Assembly: GCF_035917275.1 (NCBI RefSeq)
Contig: NZ_CP108508.1
Location: forward strand, 4,650,001 to 4,714,000
Direction of reading: 5' to 3'
Source: Streptomyces sp. NBC_01237
GTDB lineage: Bacteria > Actinomycetota > Actinomycetes > Streptomycetales > Streptomycetaceae
Length of the DNA stretch: 64,000 nucleotides
The first letter of the stretch is position 1. Each line of letters begins with the position of its first letter. A program made the position numbers and the translations under genes. Below, piece by piece: positions 33,651 through 42,600 of the stretch. The notes below the pieces were generated by a model. It was not told the origin of the DNA, did no database searches, and saw nothing but the letters and a program-made list of their open reading frames with translations.

Positions 33651-35785
33651 CGACCTCGGGCCACCCCACCGACGATCCGAACCTGCGCCATCTCCTCGCT
33701 CGGGCGGTGGCCGTGGAGCAGCGCATCCGCCGGGCGGTCGAGGCCCGGCAACGCGTCGACCCGGACCCGGACGACGCGTTCCGGGGGCTGTACCTCACGG
33801 ACGAGAACATCGCGAGACTGCTGGACGAGGACGCGGTACGCGGCTTCCCCGAGCCGCTGCCGGAAGCCCCAGCGGGCCCGGAGTACCCGGAAGCCGCGGA
33901 AGCACCGGAGGCTTCGGAAACCCCGAAGACTTCGGAAACCCCCGCCGCTCCCGGCCCCGCCCCGGCATCCCGACTGACGTCCCTGCAAGCCGAGTTCGGG
34001 CTCACGCCGCTCGACGTCGAGATCCTGCTCATCGCCCTCGTACCGGATCTGGACGACCGGTTCGAGGCGTTCTACGGCTACCTCAACGACGACGTGACGC
34101 GCCGTCGCCCGTCCATCGGTCTGGCGCTGGGACTGTGCGGACTGTCTCCGGCCGATCAGGTGGCGCGCGGCCGGCTGTCGGCCCGTTCTCCGCTGCGGGA
34201 GGGCCGGCTGCTGCTGGTCGAGGACCTGGACCGCCCGTTCCTGAGCCGAGCTTTGCGTGTACCGGACCGGGTGACCGCCCACCTCCTTGGCGACGACACC
34301 CCGGACCCGCGTCTGGCGGACCTGCTGGCTCCCTGGCACGCGATACCGGGCGTCGGCGACCCGGCTCCGCTCGCCGGGGTCCTGGCCGACGGCGTCCCGC
34401 TGGCCTACCTCAGTGAGGACCAGGGCGGCGCGGGCACGGCGCTGGCCGCCTCGGCACTCACACGGGCGGGCCGCGGCGTCCTGGGCCTGGACCTGGCACG
34501 GCTGGCCGAGGACCCCGCACCGGCGGACGCGGTACGTTCCCTGGTCCGCGAGGCGCGGCTGACGGGCGCGGGCCTGGTCTGTGCCCCGCTGGACGCGGTC
34601 TCGCGCGAACACCCGCACCTGCTCAGGCTCCTCACGGCCACCCCCGTACCGACGGTCATGGTGGGCCGGGTGCCCTGGGACGCGTCCTGGTCCACCTCTC
34701 CACCGCTGCTCCTGCACGCCCCCAGGGTGGAGCCGTCGGCGCGCGGCGCGCTCTGGACGGACGCGTACAAACAGCTGGCCCCGTCCCCCCTTCCGCCCGC
34801 CATCGACCCGGACCATCTCCTCGCGCCGTTCCTCCTCACTCCGGAGCAGGTGACGGGAGCCGCCCGGAGCGCCGCCCAGACGGCCCGCCTGGCCGGTGGA
34901 ACCCTCACCTCCGACCACGTACGCCAGGGAGCCCGCGCCCAGAACGCGGCGGGCCTCGACCGGCTGGCCCGCCGCATCGAACCCACGGTGACCTGGGACG
35001 ACCTGGTTCTGCCCCCCGACTCCCACACCCAACTCCGCGAACTCACCGCCCGTGCCCGCCACCGCGACCGGGTCCTGGGGGAGTGGGGCATGCGTCCGGG
35101 AGGCGGCAGGGGCCGAGGTGTGTCGGCGCTCTTCGCGGGCGACTCCGGCACCGGCAAGACGATGTCGGCGGAGGTGATCGCCTCGGACCTGGGCCTGGAC
35201 CTCTACACGGTCGACCTGGCCACGGTCATCGACAAGTACGTGGGCGAGACGGAGAAGAACCTGGAGCGCATCTTCACGGAGGCGGCAGGTGTGAACGGCG
35301 TCCTCCTCTTCGACGAGGCGGACGCGATCTTCGGTAAACGCTCGGACGTGAAGGACGCCCACGACCGCTACGCCAACGTGGAGAGCGCGTACCTCCTGCA
35401 ACGCATGGAGTCCTTCGACGGCCTGGCCATCCTGGCTACGAACCTCCGGGCGAACCTGGACGACGCCTTCACCCGCCGCCTGGACCTGGTCATCGACTTC
35501 CCGGTCCCGGACCCCGACCAACGGCTGGTCCTCTGGGAACGCTGCCTGGGCCCGCTCCTGCCGAGGGGCACGGACCTGGACCTGGACTTCTGCGCGGAGA
35601 ACTTCGAGCTGGCGGGCGGCAACATCCGCTCGATCGCGGTGACGGCGGCGTACCTGGCGGCGGACACGGGGGAGTCGGTGACCATGCCGACGCTGATCCA
35701 CGCGATCCAGCGGGAGTACCAGAAGCTGGGACGGCTGACGCTGGCGTCGGAGTTCGGACCGTATCTGCGACTGGTGCAGGGCTGA
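33647..35785 (+). CDS. eCIS AAA+ ATPase (Afp15-like)
   Basis: 712 residues. Residues 1-460 include a Pro/Glu-rich insert (about 85-110, EAPEASETPKTSETP repeats) and the DPLDVEILLIALVPDLDDRF helical domain. The AAA+ module has Walker A GDSGTGKT (about 497-505), Walker B LLFDEADAIF (about 550-558) and an Arg finger in NLDDAFTRRLDLVI. Afp15-like ATPases help assemble contractile injection particles. It is translationally coupled to the DUF4255 gene. Confidence 0.92.
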   Translation: MTTSGHPTDDPNLRHLLARAVAVEQRIRRAVEARQRVDPDPDDAFRGLYLTDENIARLLDEDAVRGFPEPLPEAPAGPEYPEAAEAPEASETPKTSETPAAPGPAPASRLTSLQAEFGLTPLDVEILLIALVPDLDDRFEAFYGYLNDDVTRRRPSIGLALGLCGLSPADQVARGRLSARSPLREGRLLLVEDLDRPFLSRALRVPDRVTAHLLGDDTPDPRLADLLAPWHAIPGVGDPAPLAGVLADGVPLAYLSEDQGGAGTALAASALTRAGRGVLGLDLARLAEDPAPADAVRSLVREARLTGAGLVCAPLDAVSREHPHLLRLLTATPVPTVMVGRVPWDASWSTSPPLLLHAPRVEPSARGALWTDAYKQLAPSPLPPAIDPDHLLAPFLLTPEQVTGAARSAAQTARLAGGTLTSDHVRQGARAQNAAGLDRLARRIEPTVTWDDLVLPPDSHTQLRELTARARHRDRVLGEWGMRPGGGRGRGVSALFAGDSGTGKTMSAEVIASDLGLDLYTVDLATVIDKYVGETEKNLERIFTEAAGVNGVLLFDEADAIFGKRSDVKDAHDRYANVESAYLLQRMESFDGLAILATNLRANLDDAFTRRLDLVIDFPVPDPDQRLVLWERCLGPLLPRGTDLDLDFCAENFELAGGNIRSIAVTAAYLAADTGESVTMPTLIHAIQREYQKLGRLTLASEFGPYLRLVQG

Positions 35786-36024
35786 GGGCGGGCGCGAGGC
35801 GGCTCGGCGTGCGTGGACATGCCGCTGCCGCTCTCGCTCCGGTACGTGGACGGACCGCGCGGGGAGAGCGGCAGGGAGCTGCCGGGCAGTCAGACGTGCG
35901 GCCCTGCGGGATCCAGTCGCCGGTGTTGTGGATCACCCGGTCGAGGTGCGCATAGTGGGTGCACTGGCCATGGGGCTGCCGGATGATGACCTCGATGGCA
36001 TGCTGCCAGGCCCGGCCCGGCCGG

Positions 36025-36420
36025 TCAGACCTTGACGACGGCCACAGCCGGGCCGCACAACATGTGCATGTCCTCGGTATCCGAGGTGAGGACGGTCACC
36101 GGTCCGGACGCATGGAGTGCGGTAGCCGCGACCACTGCGTCAATGGCGTACTTGTGACCCGCGAGCCCACCCGCGTTCCGAAGGATCTCGACGGCGCGGG
36201 CGGCCGTTTCCTTCGTCACCGGCTCGACGACGAGCCGGGAGAGGGCCCAGGACATGCGCGCCCTGTGCGCACCGCTGGGGTCGGCCTCCACGAGGGTGAC
36301 CGCGCTGATGATCACGCGGACGTCGCGCTTGGCAGCTACCGCCAGGAACGCTGTCATTTCCCGGTCGGCTCGCAGGTAGAGAGACAGTGCCTCGCTGTCG
36401 AGCACCCACGTACCGCTCAC
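36025..36420 (-). CDS. PIN-domain toxin (VapC-like)
   Basis: 131 residues starting GTG 36420. PIN acidic residues are in WVLDSEALSLYL, VTLVEADP, KYAIDAVVAATAL and VTVLTSDTEDM (four acidic positions). PIN toxins are Mg-dependent RNases, usually cleaving tRNA or rRNA. The GTG overlaps the antitoxin stop by 4 bp, the normal VapBC layout. Confidence 0.82.
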   Translation of the reverse strand: MSGTWVLDSEALSLYLRADREMTAFLAVAAKRDVRVIISAVTLVEADPSGAHRARMSWALSRLVVEPVTKETAARAVEILRNAGGLAGHKYAIDAVVAATALHASGPVTVLTSDTEDMHMLCGPAVAVVKV

Positions 36421-36704
36421 GCCGCGGCCTCGGCGGTACCGGTGCCCCTGTCGGTGGGGCCGGACAGTCTTTCCTCCGCTGCCTGGATCTCCTCGGGGGT
36501 CAGCGGACCATGGATCTCCTCGTTCGAGGCGATCAACTCGGCAAGGTCGTCGCGCTCGATCTGGCGCTGTATGGCGGCCTCGACGTATCCGGAGATACCG
36601 CGCTTGCCGACACGGGCGCGCACGGCCTCGATGGTGCCCTCGTGGACGGACACGGACACGGATTTGGTGGGCCCCTCGCCGGGGGAGTAGGCGGGAATCG
36701 TCAC
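36417..36704 (-). CDS. Ribbon-helix-helix antitoxin (VapB-like)
   Basis: 95 residues. TKSVSVSVHEGTIEAVRARV then KRGISGYVEAAIQRQIERD forms the RHH DNA-binding fold; the tail (SNEEIHGPLTPEEIQAAEER) is the toxin-binding part. It would neutralise the downstream PIN protein and autorepress the pair. Its AT-rich upstream region (36705-36730) contrasts with the surroundings. Confidence 0.78.
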   Translation of the reverse strand: MTIPAYSPGEGPTKSVSVSVHEGTIEAVRARVGKRGISGYVEAAIQRQIERDDLAELIASNEEIHGPLTPEEIQAAEERLSGPTDRGTGTAEAAA

Positions 36705-36860
36705 GCATCAACTCTAACAAAAATTCTATGAGAGGGGCGGTGGCGGACGGCGGTGCCGACGGCCTCCGCGTGTGCCCTTGCGCGGGCCGTTGGTTGCCGC
36801 CACCGTGGGCGGGCGGGCTGTTGACCGACAGATCATCGCCGTACCGCGACGGGAGCCAGT

Positions 36861-37685
36861 GTGACCGCATTGTCTGTTCTGCCTCATGTCCTGCACGGCG
36901 ACGGCCCGCACAAGGTGATCGCGGTGCACGGCTGGCTCGCCGACCGCTCCGCCTACGACCCGCTGCTGCCGGATCTCGACGTCAGTTCATTCCAGTACGC
37001 GGTGGTGGATCTACGGGGATACGGCGAGGCCAGGGACGCGGACGGGTCGTACACCACGGCGGAGGGCGCCGACGACGTGATCGCGCTGGCCGACCGGCTA
37101 GGCTGGGACCGGTTCTCGCTGATCGGCCACTCGATGGGTGGCTCCGTCATCCAGCGGACGCTGGCCGCAGCGCCGCAGCGGGTCCGCAGAATCGTCGGGG
37201 TGTTGCCTGTCCCCGCGTCCGGCCTGCCTCTGCCGCCCGAGCAGTGGGAGCTGTTTGCCGCGGCGGCGCAGAACCCGGACAACCGTCGGACCATCCTCGA
37301 CACCACCACCGGAGGCCGGCGCCCGGCGGGCTGGCTGGATCGCATGGTGCGTCGCTCGGTCGAGTGCAGCGACGCGAAGGCGTTCCGGGCCTGGCTGGAC
37401 TCCTGGGCCGGCGAGGACTTCCACGACCGGATCGACGGTTCGCCCGTGCCGGCCCTGGCGGTCGCGGGGGCGCTGGACCCGGCCCTCTCCGCCGATCTGC
37501 AGCGTGCCACCTGGATGCGCTGGTTTCCGCGTGCCGAGCTGGTGGAGCTGCCCTCGTGCGGCCACTACGCGATGGACGAGGCTCCGCTCGACCTGATCCG
37601 TGTGATGGAGGACTTCCTGCGGGCGGACGTGGACGTGGACGTGCATGCGCACACGCACGTGGAGGGCGGCGAGGTGACGGCGTGA
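36861..37685 (+). CDS. Alpha/beta hydrolase
   Basis: 274 residues. The nucleophile elbow is GHSMGG; the oxyanion lead is HGWLAD and VDLRGYGEA; the base His is in SCGHYAMDEAP, and the acid is likely in AGALDPALS. The C-terminus has an Asp/Val/His run (ADVDVDVHAHTHVEGG). It ends inside the start of the P450 gene (4-bp overlap), so the two probably act on one metabolite. The substrate is unknown. Confidence 0.88.
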   Translation: MTALSVLPHVLHGDGPHKVIAVHGWLADRSAYDPLLPDLDVSSFQYAVVDLRGYGEARDADGSYTTAEGADDVIALADRLGWDRFSLIGHSMGGSVIQRTLAAAPQRVRRIVGVLPVPASGLPLPPEQWELFAAAAQNPDNRRTILDTTTGGRRPAGWLDRMVRRSVECSDAKAFRAWLDSWAGEDFHDRIDGSPVPALAVAGALDPALSADLQRATWMRWFPRAELVELPSCGHYAMDEAPLDLIRVMEDFLRADVDVDVHAHTHVEGGEVTA

Positions 37686-38959
37686 GCGGGCCCGACGCCG
37701 GATCGTCCGTACCGGACATCTTCGACCCGAGGCAGTACGCGCTGGGCATCCCCCACGACCGCTACCGCCACCTGCGCGATCACCACCCCGTCGCGTGGCA
37801 GGAGGAGCCGGAGGTACTGGGGTGGCCTGCGGGCCCCGGCTTCTGGGCGGTCACCCGGCACGGGGACGCCGTCAGGGTCCTGAAGGACTCGTCCACTTAC
37901 TCCTCGTACCTCGGCGCCACCCAGATCCGCGACCCTGACCCCGCCGACCTGCCGTTCATCCGCCGCATGATGCTCAACCAGGACCCACCGCACCACCGGC
38001 GACTGCGTACGCTCGTCAGCCGCGCCTTCACCCCCGGCCGGGTGGACCGCTTCGAGACGGTCGTACGTGAACGCGCCCGCTCCCTGCTCACCCGGGCGGT
38101 CACCGAGGCGCGGGACGGCGACGGCACCTGCGACCTCGTCACTCAGGTCACCGACGACTACGCGCTGCTCAACCTCACGGACCTGCTGGGGGTACCGGAC
38201 AGCGACCGGGGCCTCCTTCTCCACTGGACCCAGCGGGTCATCGGCTACCAGGACCCCGACGAGGCGGGGACACCGACACTCGGCCCGGACGGCAAGCCGG
38301 TCAACCCGCGCTCTCCGGCGTCACTGCGCGACATGTTCGCGTACGCGCACGAGCTGGCGGCACACAAGCGTCAGCACCCTGCCGATGACGTGATGACGGC
38401 CCTCGCCACCGATCCTGAACTGAGCGCGCCCGAACTGGAGATGTTCTTCTTCCTGCTGGTGGTGGCGGGCAACGACACGGTACGCAGCGCGGCTCCTGGC
38501 GGCCTGCATCTACTGGCCCAGCATCCGGAGGCGTACCGCCGCCTGTGCAACGGCGAGGTGGGGTTCGCCACGGCCGTGGACGAACTGCTCCGCCGCCACC
38601 CCCCGGTCCTGACGTTCCGCCGCACGGGCGCCCGGGACACGGAGTTGGCGGGTGCCCGTATCCGCGCAGGCGACAAGGTGGTCGTCTTCCACGCCTCGGC
38701 CAACCACGACGAACGCGTCTTCCCCGACCCGTTCACCTTGGACCTCTCCCGGTCCCCGAACCCGCACATCTCGTTCGGCGACGGCCCTCATGTCTGCCTG
38801 GGGGCGCACTTCGCGCGGTTGCAGCTGCGCGCGTTGTACGAGGAGATGTGCCGAGCGCTCCCCGCCGGGGCACTCCACTCTGTGGCCCCACCGCGCCGGC
38901 TGGTGTCGAACTTCATCAACGGGCTGAAGACGCTGCCTGTGCGGGTGGCTGATGGGTGA
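37682..38959 (+). CDS. Cytochrome P450
   Basis: 425 residues. Heme-Cys motif FGDGPHVCLGAHFAR (Cys about 373), I-helix AGNDT (about 263-267, acid-Thr pair kept, Asn in place of the usual Glu), and an ExxR in DELLRR (about 300). It is a class I bacterial P450 needing ferredoxin, none of which is encoded nearby. It is translationally coupled to the hydrolase. It sits between eCIS genes but has no evident mechanical link to them. Confidence 0.95.
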   Translation: MSGPDAGSSVPDIFDPRQYALGIPHDRYRHLRDHHPVAWQEEPEVLGWPAGPGFWAVTRHGDAVRVLKDSSTYSSYLGATQIRDPDPADLPFIRRMMLNQDPPHHRRLRTLVSRAFTPGRVDRFETVVRERARSLLTRAVTEARDGDGTCDLVTQVTDDYALLNLTDLLGVPDSDRGLLLHWTQRVIGYQDPDEAGTPTLGPDGKPVNPRSPASLRDMFAYAHELAAHKRQHPADDVMTALATDPELSAPELEMFFFLLVVAGNDTVRSAAPGGLHLLAQHPEAYRRLCNGEVGFATAVDELLRRHPPVLTFRRTGARDTELAGARIRAGDKVVVFHASANHDERVFPDPFTLDLSRSPNPHISFGDGPHVCLGAHFARLQLRALYEEMCRALPAGALHSVAPPRRLVSNFINGLKTLPVRVADG

Positions 38960-39158
38960 GCACAGGTCGGTCCGCGAGCCGTGGGGAATTTCAACAAGGG
39001 ATGCTCTTTTTTTGCGTAATTAACGGAGTGGCCGAGAGGAGGATAAATGCTATATCCACCACAGTGTCATGGAGTTTGACGATTGGGGGCATTTGGATCT
39101 TCGGGAATAAGTTCGAGCGTTTGTGGTGATAATGCGATGCAAGAATCGAGCGATTGAA

Positions 39159-39662
39159 TCAATTGGCCAAGTATTCGAATAACTGCTCCCATTTGTCTGA
39201 AGAACTCAGGGCCAGAGGATCTATTTCCTGAGTCAGTGCAGTGAGGTCTGAGATGTCGCTAGAGGTTCTTTGGTGTGCTACTTGCGAGATCCTTGCGAGT
39301 AAGGTGACAAAAGTGTAGAGGTCGCTCGCAAGTACTACCGGAGTTTGTTCAAGGGCGCGAGTCAGCATGAGAATCCTGCCGTCTTCTGCGTCAAGACATA
39401 GGAATCCATCGAGGAATAGTCCTAAATTCAAAACGTGTGTAGATTGCGCCCAGGGGGGGAGTGGTATTCCCGTCAGCACTTCACTCAGTGGCCTCAGGTT
39501 GTACAAATTTGTTGCGACCAAATCGCCGAGGCTTGTGGGAACTCCGATACTCTTCAGCACCATTCTGGCTTGATCGTTCGTCAATTGTTCCGGGATCTCG
39601 CTAAAGCGCAAAGTTGGCGCCAGGGCGGCGCCAAATATCCTGATCATTTCTGAACGATCCAT
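39159..39662 (-). CDS. SUKH-like putative immunity protein
   Basis: 167 residues from ATG 39662 with GAGGAGG upstream. GC content is clearly low. LFLDGFLCLDAEDGRILMLT, then VVLASDLYTFVTLLARIS, matches the SUKH/SMI1-KNR4-type immunity pattern (hydrophobic strand, Asp turn, late helix). It follows the toxin gene by 35 bp. SUKH proteins commonly protect against nucleases and deaminases. It contains one TTA codon (39423-39425). Direct toxin neutralisation is inferred from position. Confidence 0.72.
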   Translation of the reverse strand: MDRSEMIRIFGAALAPTLRFSEIPEQLTNDQARMVLKSIGVPTSLGDLVATNLYNLRPLSEVLTGIPLPPWAQSTHVLNLGLFLDGFLCLDAEDGRILMLTRALEQTPVVLASDLYTFVTLLARISQVAHQRTSSDISDLTALTQEIDPLALSSSDKWEQLFEYLAN

Positions 39663-39697
39663 GGGCACTAATGCCTCCTCGTGAGCCGTCAGTCGGC

Positions 39698-42600
39698 TCA
39701 AATGATATTGATCGTCGCTAGTTGTGTTCGTACCTCGTTGACCAGTGCTTTGATTTCGCTGGAACGTGCAGCCATCTGTGTGCGGATGTAATGGTAGTCA
39801 AATGCCTCTTGAACATTGAGGCCAGTGTCATTTGCGGGGTCGAAGGCTCGCGTCTGAGAGGCTCCCGAGGGGTTATTACGTGCTGCTTGATGCGCACTTC
39901 CTATGACGAATCCAACATGTGGATCCGATGCGTCAATCGGCTCCACGTCCACACCCCGAGATAAAAGAACGGCGATTCCAAGCCTTGCTGCCATGTGCTC
40001 TGGGCCGGTATCGAGGTTGACCCATGGCTCACGGGTAGCTGCCCAGCTTTGCCTGGATTGCGCTTCAGATTGTCCTGGGTAACGCATATCCAATGGCGGT
40101 GTGGAGATTTCCTGAATTACGGCATTGATTGGGGGAGTGATCTGTGGTGCTCCCCGAGATGTGAACCACTGGTCCAGTCGTGATCCGGTGACCGGATCTA
40201 CAATCTGCCTCAAGTCGGCCGCAGGAATGTTGCTGATGCCCTGCTGGCCTAGAGGTGTTCGGGCCGCCGTTACACGTGATATCGCGTCCCAGTTATCATT
40301 TATGTTGTCTGACGATGTTTGTGTGACTTTACCTTGGGGTCCGCCGTACAGTGCGGCCGTGTGCACCGTCGATTTAACTTTCGGGTTAATTCCGCTTAGC
40401 TTTTCGGAGAAGTTTCCAATATGAGAGGCGCAATTTATGCATGGCGACCTGGTCACGTACAGGGTTAGGCTCGGATCGGTAGATTTCTTAATTGATTTAT
40501 GGACTTTCGGGTCGGTGCTCAATAGATCATCAAAATGATTAACCACGCCCTCTTCGGCGTGAGCCTCGCGCACGCTGTGGAGCTTGTAATTGGTGCGCTC
40601 TCGGCTTTTGATTGAGCCAGCCCATTTCCCTCCTGGGTTTCCACCATCTGGATATCGAAGATAGCCTATCGAGAAAGTGTCCTGCGTCGGTCGTCCTCTG
40701 CTTACATTCGGATGGGAGTTTGATTGAACCGGATAATAGGGGAGCTGTCGTTGATGAAATATGGGGTGGGCGCCTCCGGGGGCCTGCTGCGCTGTAGGTA
40801 GGGGGAGGTCTCCATGAATATCTGCTATGAAAGCAGCCTGGGTGGATTTTCTTAGGAAATTGAGAAAATATCTAGTGGTCGATCCGACTGGATTGACCTG
40901 AGCTTTAAGTCGAAAGTCGGGGGTCTCTGCAAACCCGCCCGTCTCGACCCATAGTCGGCGCAGGCCCTTTGGGCGCCAACGCTTCATTATGCTCTGCAAT
41001 GTGTTTTCTATTGAATTTCCGTCGATCCCGCCGCCTATTCGAGATTCGGCGTCTTTCAGTGCGGCGTTGAGTACCCTTTTTTTCCTTTCGTCTCCGATCT
41101 CTTTTTTGGGGGCTTTCTTTTTGGAAGGGGTGGGAGTGCTCTTGTCCGGCTCCGTTGAAGGTTTCTTTATCTTTTCGTCATTTTTCTTCTTTAGATTTTT
41201 CCAGAATGCTTTGCCTTTCTTGGCTATGAAGTCGACGATCTTGTCGATTGCCCTGTTCACGGGACGGGACACCGCATGGAAGACGCTCTTCACCTTGTTG
41301 GCCAGGCTGCCGATGCCCAGCAGTGAAGCCAGGAAGCCGATCAACAACGGAACGCTGGTTGCCAGGGCGGCTTCTATCAGCTTTGGGACGCCTGCCGCGC
41401 CGCCGTTGGCTATCGCTATGACCGCGTCCAGGACCGCGTTGACGAAGTCGGCTATCTGGGCGCCCTGGGTCACGATGAACGTGACGATGTCGATGATTCC
41501 CTTGACCGCCCGGATGAATGCGGAGGCCGGGTTGAGGAGGGAGAGGATCCAGGTGATGCCCGCGATGATGACCGTGGGGATCAGGTAGCTCGTCAGCTTC
41601 TGGAGGATTGTGGCTTTGAGGTCGCCCGTCTCCGCCTGGATTTCCTTGGCCGCGCCTGCCGGGCCCTCGCGGGCGATGTTCTTCGCTACGGGGACCGACG
41701 TTTCGACGGCGGTCATCGCCTCGTCGGGGACGCCCTTGCGGGTCACGCGGGCGCGGATGTTGTCCCAGGTCAGGCCCAGGAGTGAGCCGATGAGCTGGAT
41801 GATGCCCTTGAGGTCAAACCTCGCGGGGAGTTCGAGGCCCGCCTTGAGCGCGGTGCCCAGAAGCCAGGAGACGACGCCTGTTTTCAGGTGCTCGGTGATG
41901 TTGCTGATGAAGAGGTTGAGGCCCGCGCCTACCGCCTTGACCAGGTTGCCCAGGAACCCGATGGGGTCTTTGATGATCTTCATGACCGCGGAGGCGGCCT
42001 TGGCGAGGATGTCGAGCAGGAGCTTCCTCAGCTCGTTGATCGTCTTGATGGTTCCTGCGATCGCGTCCTTCGCCTTGTCGATCAGGCCCTTGTTGGCCTC
42101 CTGGAGCTTCTTGATCTCCTCGTCGATCTTGTTCAGTGCAGCGGTGTATTTGTTGGCCAGGTCCTGGACCAGTTGTTCGGACTTCTCGTTGACCGTGGCT
42201 TCCAGGTCGTCGAACTTTCCCGCGAAGTCCTTCGCCGCCTCCTCGCCGAACTGCTTGAGGTCCGCGGGGAGTTTGTCGACCTCCGCCTTCAGCTCCGTGC
42301 GGCCCTTCGCTATACGGGCCTTCGCCCTGCCCAGTTCCGTACCGATGAGGTCGGCGACGGCGGAGATCACCGTCTGCATCTGGGAGACGTAGAGCTTGCG
42401 GGCCTCCTGGTAGAGGTTGTTCGCCTCCTTCGGGAGGCCGGCGAACTTGTCCTTCACCCAGCGGGCCTTGCCCGTCCAACCCGAGTAGCGCTTGTCCTTG
42501 TACTTCTTCATCCGGCGTTTGTGGTCCGCCGTGAACGCGTCCCGCGCCGATTTCTCGCCCGTCGTGAACGCTGTGTCGACCTTCTTGTCCAGGCCGGACA

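Noticed and set aside
36705..36860. Insertion-sequence edge suggested by the AT-rich tctaacaaaaattctatg
   Set aside because: No inverted terminal repeats, direct repeats or transposase; more likely the antitoxin promoter.
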